Positions 44,401-57,319 of a stretch of DNA of 64,000 nucleotides are shown piece after piece. Position numbers and translations under genes: made by a program. The stretch covers positions 7,645,001-7,709,000 of the forward strand of contig NC_065874.1 in the NCBI RefSeq assembly GCF_933775445.1. Reading direction: 5' to 3'. This DNA is from Argentina anserina. Its lineage: Eukaryota; Streptophyta; Magnoliopsida; Rosales; Rosaceae. Numbering within the stretch: the first letter of the stretch is position 1; each line of letters starts with the position of its first letter. The notes under the pieces were generated by a model. The model was not told the DNA's origin, ran no database searches, and saw only the letters and a program-made list of their open reading frames with translations.

Positions 44401-45024
44401 TATTGGATTTATCTCTAATTTTCTCAACAATTTTATCTGTATTATAGGGAAACATAGTTGTTGCCCACTTCTATCATGCCCACCACTATAAATAAATGCA
44501 AAGTGTCTTTTATAATATTATATTTATAAATTTGTTGAAAAAAATGACACTTGACATTTATTTAAGATGGTTGAATAATAGAGTTGAACGACAAAATTGT
44601 TTCCACATTATAATACTTACATTCAGGGGTGAAGCTACATTTAGGCCCTCCTGGGTCCGGACCCACCCCAATTTTTCCACAATCCTATATACTGTAAACT
44701 ACAGTAAATATATAGAGTATTTCTTAATTAATGAATATTACCTCATACTATCTTATAAATGAGTCAAATCTCATTTATTTTTACGTGACTATCCTCAAAT
44801 CCATACTTTAAAATAAAATCAATCAGTTTAGATATAGTCAAATGGTCTTATTTTGATGGATAACTCTATATTCTATATTTATTTATCTTTTTTTAGTTTT
44901 TTGAATTATATTTTATTTTTAAGATATGAAATATTTATGTTTTATCTTAAACTGATTTTAAATTATTTTTGAAACTATTGAATAAAAGTGTTAAATTAGT
45001 ATGATATTAGTGTCTTTTACACCG

Positions 45025-45042
45025 CCCCCCCCCCCCCCCCCC
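45025..45042. repeat. poly-C run of 18
   Basis: Eighteen consecutive C residues, rare in this AT-rich context. The length may vary or be a sequencing artefact. Confidence 0.9.
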
Positions 45043-45172
45043 AAACTCTTGAGAACCAGAAGCAATTGGGAGGCTGGCTCAACTCCATTGATATATATCA
45101 TCAAACTTCTCTTCAAATTGACTAATATATATCAATCAAGAAAGAAAGTCAAATAAATAATAAACCAGAAAG

Positions 45173-48100
45173 TGTAATATACCCGATTTTTCGGAATGAA
45201 TTTTGGATTTTTTTTAAGTTCATAAATTTGTGAAATTTATTTAAAACGAATTTTGTATGCTTCGCGAAGTGGTATATCGAAAATGGAAACATAATCATAA
45301 CGTTTATTTAGAAAAACGTTACGTTTTCGTGACGTGAATATCGACTTTTACTCCGTCGATCGTTTGTGAAAACTTCATTCACGAAAGTCGTAGAGCTCGT
45401 CGATACGAGTTCATGGACGCGTCACGCATTCGAATCGGATGTCGGACGTGAAAGTTATTAACGTCAGAAGTTCGTTTCCGATTTTGGAAACGGGTATAAA
45501 TAGACAATTAATAGAGTTAGGGTTTCCATTTCAGAAAACCCTTCACCCCGCCTCCCTTTCCCACTTTTTCTGTCTTCTCTCTCGTTCCCTCCCCGATCGC
45601 CCTCTCTCTCTCTCTCACTCTCGAAACCACACCGGCGATCTCCGCCTCCAGGCCGCCGTGCCTCTCACCGTCAACTCCTAGAGCACCGCAGGGACCTCCG
45701 CAGTCGACCCCTAGCCCGGTGCACCTCACCTCGCCGCCGCAACCTTCCTCGCGACTGATCGAAGCACGGGGACTGCCTCCGCCGAGCTCCTCCGTCAATG
45801 CCGTGCTCATGGCAAGCACGCCTCCACCCCTCCCCATCTCTAAAGCCCTTTACGACTATGGTCGAACCTGGAGTCGCCGCACGCCCACACCTCTGCTCGA
45901 TCGACGATGCCGGCTCCTCAAGCTCTCCCGACGATGATTCAAGGGCTCCATCGTGAGATCTAGGTACGAATTGGATGCGATTGATGTTTGTATGTGATTG
46001 TGTAATGATTTTGGTTGAATTTGGGTTGGAATTGTGGATATCAGAGGAGGATTGGATGAAGGGGGATACCGTCGCGTTAGGCCGCGCGTGAGGTAGCGTG
46101 GAGGAGGTGAGGAGCGGCATGATGCCGCAGGAAAGTAGAGAAGAGGGCGAGGAGGAGAAATTGGGCGGCGGTGGCGTGCTACGCGCCGGCTTTAGGTTCG
46201 GCGCATGGGCCCCACGCACGGTGCCGGCGAGTGGCGCGTGTACCCCACGCGCCGCCACGTGCGGCGGCGCGTGAACAGTGAATCGACATAGTAAAATTGT
46301 AAAATTTATTTTACGACGGTGAATGTAAAAAGTAATTTACATACAGTAAAAGTAAATTATATTTACATACGGTAAATGTAAATTACTTTCAGTAAATGTA
46401 AAAAGTAATTTCAGAAGGGTAAATCAATAATTTTTATTTACTGAGATAGTATTTACAATTGAATGGTATGTATACGTACAGAAATACGTAATGGATGAGT
46501 ATTTGTACATAAATATGAGAATAGTAAATACGTGAATAGTACACAGTGAATAGTAAATTCGTAAAACCAGAAATTGCTGAACAGTAACAGATTATTACTG
46601 TTTCGGCATTTAAAGGTTTACGAAACGATTCTAAATTCTTTTTTATCTTTTCAAGGTGATCGATAAATCAAGGAAATGAATTATCTTCGGAAATTGTAGA
46701 ATTACGCTCGAGTTGTTAAGGTGAGTAAAATCTCACTTATTTACGAATCTACCCTTACGGAGATTGCAGAGTTTGCAAAATATTAAAGAATGAAATATGA
46801 CATGTATATGATATAATGGATTATATATATATATTGTATAAATTGTAAATATGTACATATATATATATATAGGTTGTGATATTATATGTTGTTAGGATTT
46901 CGTTTCTGAAAATGATCATGGTGGTGATGAGAATTATTTATTGAGCATGTTGATGCGATTTTTACAAATAATGAGTAGATTATTGTACGTGGTTTTAACG
47001 TTGAGATTTGTTAAAATGTTTTATCTTCGGACGTGTTTATGAAATATGACATGTATATGATATAATAGATTATATATATATTATGTAAATGGTAAATAGG
47101 TACATATATATAGTTTGCTATATTATATACTGTTAGGATTTCGTTTATGAAAATGATCACAGTGGTGATGAGAATTATATATTGAGCATGTTGATGCAAT
47201 TTGTACAATATGAGATGTGATTATTGTACGTGGTTTTAACGTTGAGATTTGTTAAAACGTTTTATCTTCGGACGTGTTTATGAAATATGACATGTATATG
47301 ATATAATGGATTATATATATTGTATAAATGGTAAATGGGTACATATATATATATATATAGTTTGCTATATTATATACTGTTAGGATTTCGTTTATGAAAA
47401 TGATCACAGTGGTGATGAGAATTATATATTGAGCATGTTGATGCAATTTGTACAATATGAGATGTGATTATTGTACGTGGTTTTAACATGGAGTTTGTTA
47501 AAACTTTTTGTCTTCGGACCAGTCTTCAGATGTGTTTGGCATGTGGGAACCTAGCCTTTGACCGGGCGAAAGTTACGATACAGTTAGAGCTCTAGTCTGT
47601 CTACCGGAGTACTGCATGTGAGGTAACAGATGGGTTATCGGCTCATGAGTACTCATATTTTTGGACGTCGGGTAGCGAGGAGGTTGCCCGATGTCGGGCG
47701 TTGAGTAGCGAGGAGGTTGCCCAATGTCGGCGGTGTACTACGTGAGGGGTAACAGAGGTGTACCAGCGCTCATTAGTACCCGTATTATAAATGCATTTGG
47801 GTAAACAGAGGGGTTGCCCAATTTCTCTTGAGCATTTTCATTTTCATATTCTTGGGACAACCAGATGGGCCGTCCATTGACTCATGAGTGCATTTATATT
47901 TGTTGATTTGTGGATTGTCGTATATATTGATATGCGAGTTATATTTTACTCATACGAACTGTAAAACTTACCGGGTTTGTGTTTACAATCCCAGTGCACC
48001 AATTCGATGGTGTATGGGATAATTCCGCAAGTGTCGATTAGTGGGAATCGAAGGACAACTCTGAAGACTCGAAGTTGTTCATTGTCCTGCTTGTGTGAGG

Positions 48101-48362
48101 TTTCTATTGTGGATTTGTGTGAGAACTTGTGAGGATTTATTTTTGGGTTTTGTGAGAGTTTGCGATGATTATTACAATTCAATTCTTATGTAATATTCAA
48201 TTATAAATTTGGTTTGTAATAATTGGTTCGTCTGAGTTGCATTGAGAACTCAGTAATGATCCGCTGTGGCAGTTGAAATGATTTCGATTCATTGAGATTA
48301 TTTTAGTGTTTCACGACTTTGAAATTTTAAATTTTTATGCTCGAAATTATAGGGTCGTTACA
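45173..48362 (+). mobile_element. solo LTR of a Tekay/Del-type Ty3/gypsy element
   Basis: It starts TGTAATATACCCG and ends GGGTCGTTACA, like the LTR of the element at 54.1 kb, and shares long blocks with it (GTCGTAGAGCTCGTCGATACG-like, a TATAAATA box near 45495, the CT-rich leader, and a tail beginning CCGGGTTTGTGTTTACAATC). No primer site, coding region or second LTR is attached. The flanks GAAAG and GAAAC are a near-perfect 5-bp target duplication. Recombination between two LTRs of an older element explains this. The ORFs inside it are not genes. Confidence 0.8.
46792..47530. repeat. about 245-bp tandem triplication inside the solo LTR
   Basis: Three copies begin near 46792, 47039 and 47280 with ATGAAATATGACATGTATATG and run through TTAGGATTTCGTTTMTGAAA and TGAGCATGTTGATGC to TTATTGTACGTGGTTTTAAC. 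Copies 2 and 3 are closest to each other. The related LTR at 54 kb has about two diverged units at this place. Confidence 0.85.
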
Positions 48363-48878
48363 GAAACAATCAATCTATTTCAGCACAAACAAGCATACAC
48401 CATTCCTAAAGAAAACCATAACAGTGTATGGCTAGATGCAGTTACATCAGCCACAGAAAGAAGTACCTGACAAGGTACACATCAATCGGTCCCATTTATC
48501 CTGTATCTCTGTTGTGGATAGTCAACAGCCTGACGTGTATTGGACAGTTTAGCAACGTATTAAAGAGAAAACTAGGAATATATCACATGTTCCTTCCAAG
48601 AAAAAATTATAACTTTGACTTACTTCATCCAGATCTGGGACTTCCACGGTGGTTCCATTTGAAGCTTTAATCGCTATCAGGGTTTCATTCTGGCCAGAAA
48701 AGGGCCGATCAGTTGAATGCAAAACACTAAACGATCACTGAACAGGTGTTCTAACTTAGAGACGACTGACCTGGAAACACTGTAGGCCCTTAATATCTTC
48801 TTCAGTTACAAAAAGCCACCTAGGCAATATCATTAAAACGTACGTTTGGCCGGTTACAGATAGCTGTAAGAGGAGTGC

Positions 48879-48887
48879 TATATATAT
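48879..48887 (+). promoter_or_regulatory. TATA box of the sister GH1 gene
   Basis: TATATATAT lies about 150 bases upstream of the start codon at 49031. There is no such box near the chimeric copy's GH1 part, which would be expressed from the GDPDL promoter instead. Confidence 0.4.
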
Positions 48888-49030
48888 TTGCATGAGTTGT
48901 GATTTAGCTCTTCACTCTTGAATCCGGTCTTGGTTCTGGATTAAGCTAGCTTCTCCGCTAGCTTGAGTAAATCTGATCGACAATATTATTAATTTCTCCA
49001 AGAGTTGGATTAAAGTTTTAATTAGCTTCA

Positions 49031-52000
49031 ATGATCATGGAGTTTTCACACCCATGGTTGAGGATGATGTGCGTTATTGCTTTTATTGCCTGTTTTTCAG
49101 AAGGTATGTTAACCAAACTTAATAGTACATTTGTTCGTTAGTAATCTTGACGTACATAAAGCTAGGTTGCATCAAGCTTAAGGAAATTTGCATTTTCTCT
49201 ACATGCAATATATCAACTATATGTATATATTGAACTATAGAAGTTGTAAAGTGTTATTGATTATTTTAATTTTTCAGAGACAATTGTCCAAAACTTATGC
49301 AGAACCTGAAGATAAATCATCCAACTAGTAATAGTCCTTTTTACTTTCATAATTCAAGGAAAGCATAAAATTGCATTGCCAAAAAAAGAAAGAAAAGGAA
49401 AGCATAAAATTGGAATATTTTTGTTGTTGTAATAAAATCCATGATGGTGGAATGAATTAAGCAAGTGTTTTAAAAATAGATCAAGGAACTGATTTATACA
49501 ACGTCGATCAACTACGTTGCAGTTACAGTGAATGCTGAGATGCAATTCCAGGAATTGCACAACAATGCATCAAACCCTAAGGAACTAAGAGTGAAGTGGT
49601 CCGACTTCCCTAGTGATTTTGTATTTGGAGTCAGCACTGCTGCTGCACAGGTTCATTTTTGTAATTCTAATATTCGATAGTAACTTCAACATATAAGGTT
49701 TCCATCTTTTTGTTCATGGAAATGTTAATTATATATGTGCGGTTATACGTTACAGATTGAAGGATCAGCAAATAAAGCAGGACGAGGACCAAGTGTTTGG
49801 GACGAGTTTGTTAAGATATTTCCAGGTTCGTTTGTAAATTAGCCTTAGATTCTAGTTTTTTGCAGTAGTTTTGCCCTACCAATGATATATCGTGCTCATT
49901 ATAATCCTTTTGTCCATCACTTTCCTTTGTATTCAGAAAGAATTGTTGACCGTTCTACCATGTCAACAACAATCGATTCGTACAAGCGATACAAGGTTAG
50001 ACGAGAGAGCTAGCTAGCTGTTACATATATTTTCCCATCCAATATTCATAGTACGCCACTATTTAATTTGATTAGTCAACTATTAAAATTAAAATCTAGT
50101 TTAATTACATTAATTGAAGATTTGTTTAGTAATTTTAGCAGTTTTCGTCAACTCATCAATATTGCTAGAATTCATGAAGTTACTATACGTATATATATCA
50201 TATATCACCCAAAGTTTTATGAATTAAATAACGATGTCAAACTAACTTTCGGGCAATTTAAAGTTCTCCTTAAAGTTCTTAATTATCTTTAAGTGTAGTT
50301 GTTTTTTTTTTTAAAACTCATTACTTCAGATGTTGTTACCTTCAACATTTTACACTAACCTAATTCAAAGGTAGGTATCAATTAAAAATAAATCTTCAAA
50401 ATATAAAACTTATGTTCTTAAAGGTGCTAATAGAGTTTACTTAACTTACAACTTATATGTTAGGCGCGTTGGTTTATATGATATATCTACATGCTCAATA
50501 AAAATATACAAAAATACCTAAAACAAAAATACTTGCAATAGAAATGATAAAAGAAATCAATTTCAAGAATAACATACCTTACTAGTAGATACCAAAGAGA
50601 CTGTAGACATAGATGTGCATACACAAGTTCACAACAAACATATCAATTTAAATTTCTTCCTCTTTGCATTGATTCAAAGGAAATGAATTATTTGTATCAA
50701 CATTGTACAATTTAGAGTTTGACTAAATATAAAGGTTTTTCAATGCAAATTTGACATGAATGTTTGCACAAATCAATTAGGCCATAAATCACATATGCAG
50801 TTGCATTCTAAAGGGAATGTTGCCTACGTGGATTAGGTATAAATTAAAAGAAAAAAATATGTGTGGGTTTCTTTTCATGGCTTGTCTAGAAAATTGGTTT
50901 TTAATAAAATTTTCTCTTTTTTTTTTAGTCCATTATATTGACCGGCAAGTATCTGTTCGTAATGGCAGGAAGATGTGAAGGCAATAAAAGCCCTTGGAGT
51001 TGATTCTTATAGATTTTCCATCTCTTGGACTAGACTTCTCCCGAGTAAGCTTTTTATCTATTTATCGTTCCCAAATGAAAGTTCAGATGATCTATGTGTT
51101 ATGGTTTAATAGGTTAATATCAAAACTTTTGATATGTAGAGGGAACTTTGAGTGGAGGAATAAACCAAAAAGGTATTGATCACTACAACAACTTGATTGA
51201 TGAACTAATCAAGAATGGTAAGAACCTATTTCTCATATACCGTTGTTTCCACGTATACTAATGTCCCTTTTCTCTCATTAGGAAATAGCTCATACACATA
51301 CTATTCCTTCTGTTGGTTTTAGAAATTTACATTGATGAAATTTCAATGCAGGCATCACACCATATGTAACCATATTACATTTTGATGCTCCACAAGCCTT
51401 GACAGTGAAGTACGGAGGCATTCTCAATCGGTCATTTGTGTAAGTTCTTCCACTCTTTTTAATCAAAATTTCTAACCAATATTGCTCCACAAGACTGAGT
51501 GTTTCTATTCATTATCACTTTTGCTCAGGAATGATTTTAAGGATTACAGTGAACTTTGCTTTAAGATCTATGGAGATAGAGTCAAAAATTGGATTACAAT
51601 CAACGAGCCTTTTGTTATAGCCAAAATGGGTTATGATCTTGGGGTTGCTCCACCAGGCAGGTGTTCTAAACCAGGCGGCCCTATCGATTATTGCGCAGCT
51701 GGAAATTCATCTACTGAACCTTACGTTGTGGCTCATAACCTTCTCCTTGCCCATGCCATTGTTTTTAAGCTCTATAGAGAGAAGTTTCAAGTGGGTTAAA
51801 CTCTTCAGCTTGGTAACATTAATTTCATAAGATTTAGGATGACATATATAATTATGAGACTTCATATGCAGCGCTGAAATGTTTCTCATTATTTTGCGTA
51901 TTATAGAAAATACAAGGTGGACAAATTGGATGGAGCCTTCGAGGTTCGTATGTTGAGCCTTATTCAAATTCAGCAAAGGACAAAGCTGCAGCTAAAAGAA

Positions 52001-53072
52001 TATTGGACTTTGAAATTGGATGGTTTATCAACATATTCCCTATGATCCTGAATTCACCTGCTTATTGATTTAGCAAAAAGTCTCCTTGATTACTATACAT
52101 CATTCTCCCTACTAAATATATATATGGTGTTTCTTTTTAATAGGTTCATGGAACCAATAGTATATGGACATTATCCAAAGAGTATGAGGCGCTTGGTCAA
52201 GAAAAGGCTCCCCTGTTTTACCAAAGAAGAGAATAAACTGATTAAGGGATCCTTCGATTTCATCGGCGTCAACTATTACACCTCCAGATTTGGTAGAAAC
52301 ATTCAAGCACATTCACATATGCCACGCCTCGCCCGCAATGATTCTTTAGCGTCATCAGAGCTTAATAGTAGGCTTCAATACTTCATACTACCTCTTTTAT
52401 ATGTTCTGTGTTTTTTGTGCATGTTTTCTTTACTTCTTCGCGTATGATGGTTGCAGATGACAAAGGACTCCAAATTGGTCCTAAGGTAAAAGATATATTA
52501 CCTGAAAATTTTGACATTTTCTTTAGATAAATATAGGATTACTTATTCATGCTGATTACCTCGCAGGCTGGTGCCAGCATATACATCTATTCTTATCCAC
52601 AAGGTCTCAAGAAACTTTTGAAGTTCCTGAAGCGAAAATACCAGAGTCCTAAGATCTACATTTCCGAAAATGGAATAACAGAAGCAAAGAACAATAAGCA
52701 TGGCCTCGATGCAGCACTGAAGGACCCACATAGAATTGAATGTATTCTTCGGCATTTGTACATGATCAAGCATGCCATAAAGTAACGATCCATCTACCCA
52801 GATTTTTTGTTTTTGCACTGAATTAAATTTGAATCAACCAATTCATTTACGTACCCTTGTCATTCTTGTTTTGCAGGAAGGGTGTGAATGTCAAAGGATA
52901 TTTCCACTGGGCTCTATTCGATGACTTTGAGTGGGGAGAAGGCTATAACGTAAGGTTCGGGCTTTACTATATCGACTATAAAAACAATCTCAAGCGCATT
53001 CCGAAAGAATCTGCAAAGTGGCTTCCTAAATTCCTCAAGGGCGAGGATGCTTCATACGACAAGTTATCTTGA
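49031..53072 (+). CDS. GH1 beta-glucosidase-like protein with signal peptide
   Basis: Thirteen exons join in frame to 537 aa: 49031-49103, 49523-49650, 49756-49825, 49937-49995, 50969-51044, 51140-51217, 51352-51439, 51529-51790, 51907-52022, 52144-52367, 52457-52485, 52567-52781, 52877-53072. All introns are GT-AG with consistent phases. Exon 1 encodes a short hydrophobic signal peptide ([20 protein letters not shown]). GH1 landmarks follow in order: [38 protein letters not shown] (usually HWD.PQ), acid/base Glu in [16 protein letters not shown], nucleophile Glu in YISENGIT, and the glucose-binding segment [20 protein letters not shown]. All residues for a retaining beta-glucosidase are therefore present. 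The substrate cannot be read from sequence; plant GH1 enzymes hydrolyse glucosides of phenolics, hormones or wall oligomers in vacuole, ER or apoplast. It is the sister of the chimeric gene at 18.1 kb. A large transposon-like insertion sits in intron 4, with splice sites kept. Confidence 0.88.
50053..50910. mobile_element. insertion of about 850 bp in intron 4 of the sister GH1 gene
   Basis: The matching intron in the chimeric gene is 116 bases, here it is 973. Homology stops near 50050 and resumes at about 50910, a TTTTTTTAGTCCATTATATTG-like block. The extra sequence is AT-rich and non-coding. It starts with GCCACTATTTAATTTGATTAG, which resembles a block in the element at 43.3-44.4 kb, and its inverted end GAAACCCACACATA resembles that element's terminus. 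Confidence 0.6.
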
Positions 53073-54071
53073 TATTATCCCTAGTTCCAAACTATGCATG
53101 GGGGAGTTGTACTGTTACATGGGAAAATTGTTAGAGAACCAATCCTTGTTATACACGTTTTATAGGACTCGTACGCTTATGTGTTCATGATATCGATCGA
53201 GTTAGAAAATGTACATTGCTTGGTAAAAGGAAGTAGGGTAATGAAGTATCTGCAATTAGATAAATTTGTTGTCTACTTTCAACGTTCAAAATTCAGATCA
53301 ATGTAGCGAGAAATATGAATGTACAATTCTATATGATCCTAATGGCCTATCACATTTTCCTATCGTAATATTCATATAACATATCTATGTGATATATAGA
53401 AAGAATCTGAGTGGAATGATACGACTTATTCTTTGTTGCGATGGGTTCAAGCTTCTGGAGAGGTTTTTTATTTATTTAGAAAAATGAAATATATATCACC
53501 AAAAAGATTACAATAAAATAACACTCGGTGGTGGAACTAAATTCCCCACACTCCGTCCAACTAGTACTACCAATCACATGACTATCCCAAGAAGCAATAT
53601 ACATGAGTCATGAAGGTCCAATTCTGAACCAATCGAATTTGATTCCAAAAGTAGCCGATAACATAATCGTCGTTAATCACAAGTAGAGAACTGCTCCAAT
53701 AGCACCACATACCAAAACCTTTAGTATATTTGCAAAGACAACCTCCCCAATACATTGACACCCAGAAATAACCGACTTTTAGATAATCCTGGAAATGACA
53801 TGTACCATAAACGTGTGCACTCAACAACATAACCAAACTTTACCTATTGACAACCTAAACCCTTGCTCAAAGATGATGGAAGATAAAAGAAAAACTAAAT
53901 TAAACAGACCTGGGCCAAAGACCCAAGCTCACCTACACAAAGCAACTAATTGACCCATCATAGGCCCAAATGAGCCTAGGCCCATGTCCAAAGAACCGCA
54001 GGATGTGACCGCCGCCTAGTGCAATCGACATGTGTCGCCTAAAACTTATGGAGAGTTTGGCTCTACTCATT
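53073..54071. other. 3' flank of GH1 gene and intergenic sequence
   Basis: Up to about 53449 it matches the sequence downstream of the chimeric copy (22749-23150), which marks the end of the duplication. From 53450 to 54071 is unrelated sequence with no gene that I recognise. Confidence 0.55.
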
Positions 54072-54388
54072 TGTAATAACCCTCGTTTTCAAACATTATT
54101 TGAATTGAATTAAATTCTATTAAGTTGTGAAGTTTGATTTAAACCGAACATGATTGCTTGCAAATGTTACGAAACGGGAACGGAAACGTTCCGAGAACGT
54201 TTAATAAGAAAACGTTACGTTTCCGAATGAATTTATCGACTTTTACTTCGTCGCTCGGTTGTGAAAACTTTCTTCACGGAAGTTGTAGAGCTCGTCGATA
54301 CGAGTTCGTGGATATGTGACGCGTTCGAAACGGACGTTGGAGGTAAAAGTTATTAACGTCGGAAGTTAGTTTCCGATTTGGAAACTAG

Positions 54389-54396
54389 TATAAATA
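54389..54396 (+). promoter_or_regulatory. TATA box of the chromovirus LTR
   Basis: TATAAATA, followed about 30 bases later by AGGGTTTCC, the likely start of the U5-side leader. The same box is kept in the 3' LTR (near 62171) and in the solo LTR (near 45495). Confidence 0.6.
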
Positions 54397-55380
54397 GGTA
54401 ATTATAGGATTAGGGTTTCCTTAATCAGAAACCCTCATCTCACTTCTCTCTCTCTCAACCCGCCGCACTCTCTTCTCTCTCACCCTCGGATCGCTCTCTC
54501 TCTCCCGAAACCCCATCTTCCTCTCCTTCGCAACCCGAGCTCTCTCCCATCTTCCTCTCCTTCACGATCGAACACTCTCACCTCTTCCCGAGCTCTCTCT
54601 CCCTCACCCTCGGATCGCTCTCTCCCCGAAACACTCCCACCCTCACCTCGAAGAATTGCCCGGCGATCTCCCACACAGGGCTGCCGTGACGTGCACCGCT
54701 CGACTCAACCACGTCGCGAGGACCACAGCTGCCACCCTTCAGCTCGCCTGCTCGAGACTCGCCGCCGTGAGGACGCCCGACGTTGCCAAGCTTCTGCAAG
54801 TTTCGGCAACGATCTTCATCGCCACCATCGAGCTCCAAACGAGCTTTCCATCATCAAATTGAGGTGAGATACGTGCTAGGATGGATTGTGTGTTTGTTGA
54901 GTGATGTTTTTGGTTGATTTGGGAGGTTGTTGGTGGAGATCGGAGGGAGAGATGGGAGGGGAGGTTACCGCCGCTTTAGGCGGCGCGTGAGGTTAGTAGG
55001 AGGGGGTACGAGGCGGCGTTAGGCCGCGGGGAGGAGGAGGAAGAAGAAAAGGAGAAGAATGGGGCGGCGGTGGCATCACACGCGCCTTGGTTGGCGTCGG
55101 CGCGTGGGCCCCACGCGCGGCCGGCCGGAGGTGGCGCGTGTGCCACACGCGCCGCCGGGTGAGGCGGTGTAATTAGTTTTGACTGAAAGGGTATTTTGGT
55201 AATTTACTGTGTAACGGTAAATGTAAATGTAAATTTTATTTACTACGGTAAATGTAATTAATTTTTACCTTCAGTAAAATGTAATTATAAATTACTTTCA
55301 GTAAATGTAAAAAGTAATTTGTAAAAGGGTAATTTAGTAAATTTTATTTACTGAGTTGTATTTACATTTAAATCGTACGT

Positions 55381-55546
55381 ATACGTACAGAAATACGTAT
55401 TAATATTTATACGTACAGAAATACATATTAATATTTATACGTACAGAAATACGTATTAATATTTATACGTACAGAAATACGTATTAATTTTTATACGTAC
55501 AGAATTACGTATATGCTATTTATACGTACAGAAATACGTATAAATC
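55381..55546. repeat. 28-bp minisatellite inside the 5' LTR
   Basis: Six copies of ATACGTACAGAAATACGTAT plus a short AT spacer, period 28. The solo LTR at 46.5 kb has a single copy, so the array expanded in this lineage. Confidence 0.9.
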
Positions 55547-57033
55547 ATATATTTGTACAGTAACCGTGAATAGTAGCAGTGAACAGTAATTTCGTAAAAC
55601 CGAAAACTGCTGAACAGTAACCGATTATTACTGTTTTGGCATTTAAAGGTTTACGAAACGATTCTAAATGCTTGTCTTATCTTTTTAAGGTGATCGCTAA
55701 ATCGAGGAAAGGGATTATTATCGGAAATTGAGGAATTACGCTCAAGTCAATAAGGTGAGTAAAATCTCACTGAATTACGAATCTACCCTCGTGGTGATTC
55801 AACATTTTTGCAAGTGTGTTTATCAAATGAATTACAACATGTATATAATTTAGTGGACTACATATATACAGTATAATGGTAATAAGTACATATTATATAT
55901 ATAGTTCATTAAATTACGTACTGTTTTTAATTCATTAAAAATAGTCATTTCGATGACGGAAGTGAGAAATGAGCATGTGTAGTGAAATATGACATGTATA
56001 AGATATAGTGGATTATATATATATTGTATAAATGGTAAATAAGTACGAATATATATAGTTTGCTATATAATATACTGTTATGATTTTATTGTGATTATAT
56101 TGAGCATGTGATTTGAATTGTACAATATGATGTGGGATTATTGTACGTAATTTTTAACATTGAGATTGTTAAAATGTGAATTGTCTTCGGACCTGATTTT
56201 TGGTACAATATGATGTGAGATTATTGTACGTGTTTGGCAAGTCGAAACCTAGCCTTTGGCCGGGCGAAAGTTACGATACAGTTAGAGCTCTAGTCTGTCT
56301 GCCTTAGTACTGCATGCGAGGTAACGGGTGGTTATCTGCTCATGGGTACTCGGTGTATTTTGGATGTTGGGTAGCGGGTGGCTATCCAATATCAACGGTT
56401 TATTACGAGAGGGGTAACAGATGTGTACCAGCGTTCTTGGTACCCGTATTATAAATGCTTTGGGTAACCAGAAGGGTTACTTAATTTCCTCATGAGCGTT
56501 TTTATTTCATATTTCTTTGAGTCAACCAGATGGGCTGACTATTGACTCATGAGGGCATTTATATTTGTTGTTTTGTGATCTTTCGTATATATTGATATGC
56601 GAACTGTATTGTGATTTTACTCATACGAGCTATAAGCTTACCGGGTTTGTGTTTACAATCCCGGTGCACCAATTCAATGGTGTAGGGGATAATTCCGCAG
56701 GTACTGATTAGCGGAGATTGAGTGACGACTCCGGAGATTCGAAGTTGTTCGTACCCTGTTGTGGTGAGATTTCTGGCGTGGATTTGTGTGAGAATTTGAG
56801 TGAATTTATTTGTAAGCTTTGTGAGAGTTTGTGAGGATTATTACATTTTCCATCATATTGTAATGTCAAATTATAAAGTTGGTTTGTAATAATCGGTTTG
56901 ACTGAATTGTATTTGGAACTCAGAGATGATCCGCTGTTACGCTTTAATGATTTCGATTTATTTGAGATTATTTGGTGTTTAACGACTTTAGAATTTTGAG
57001 TTTTTAAGCTCGAAATTTTGGGGTCGTTACAGT

Positions 57034-57046
57034 TGGTATCAGAGCC
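57034..57046 (+). other. primer binding site, initiator tRNA-Met type
   Basis: TGGTATCAGAGCC, two bases after the LTR end. It is complementary to the 3' end of plant initiator tRNA-Met, the usual primer for this lineage. Confidence 0.9.
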
Positions 57047-57319
57047 TAAGTGCGTATTTGGCGATTATCAATATCATCCGGGAGCGATGATCCGACTGCA
57101 GGCGGGCCCCCATCACATGCTCCTCGGTATTGATATGTCGTCGGGTACGCGAGAGTGTTTTAGGAGCCATACCTAATGGTTTGGTCCTCCGAGAAGTATC
57201 GTGATGATACTTCGATGATTCATCATATCCTGAAATTTCATGTTAATACCTATTGAATCTGTTTTAGTTGAATTCGAGATTTCACAAGTATTGACTAAGT
57301 GTTTCGTTGTTTGAAGGTG

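Larger units (their letters stand above)
54072..57031 (+). repeat. 5' LTR of the chromovirus element
   Basis: 2,960 bases, TGTAATAACCC to GTCGTTACA. It contains a TATAAATA box at 54389-54396, a CT-rich leader (54437-54640), a GC-rich block near 54950-55165 and an ACGTACAGAAATACGT minisatellite. Open frames inside (for example 54656-54862) are LTR sequence, not genes. Confidence 0.92.

Noticed and set aside
44636..44681. CAGGGGTGAAGC... as start of a hAT-type element
   Set aside because: No matching inverted end was found in the following sequence.
45439..46258. Proline/arginine-rich open frames on both strands
   Set aside because: They lie wholly inside the solo LTR's CT-rich and GC-rich blocks, and the same region is present in the LTR at 54 kb.
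54480..54862. Open frames in the CT-rich leader, and the similar one at 62417
   Set aside because: LTR sequence, repeated in both LTRs; no protein family.
57299..57319. Gag-pol start at GTG 57299
   Set aside because: The ATG at 57320 is seven codons downstream and fits the basic gag N terminus; GTG starts are rare in plants.
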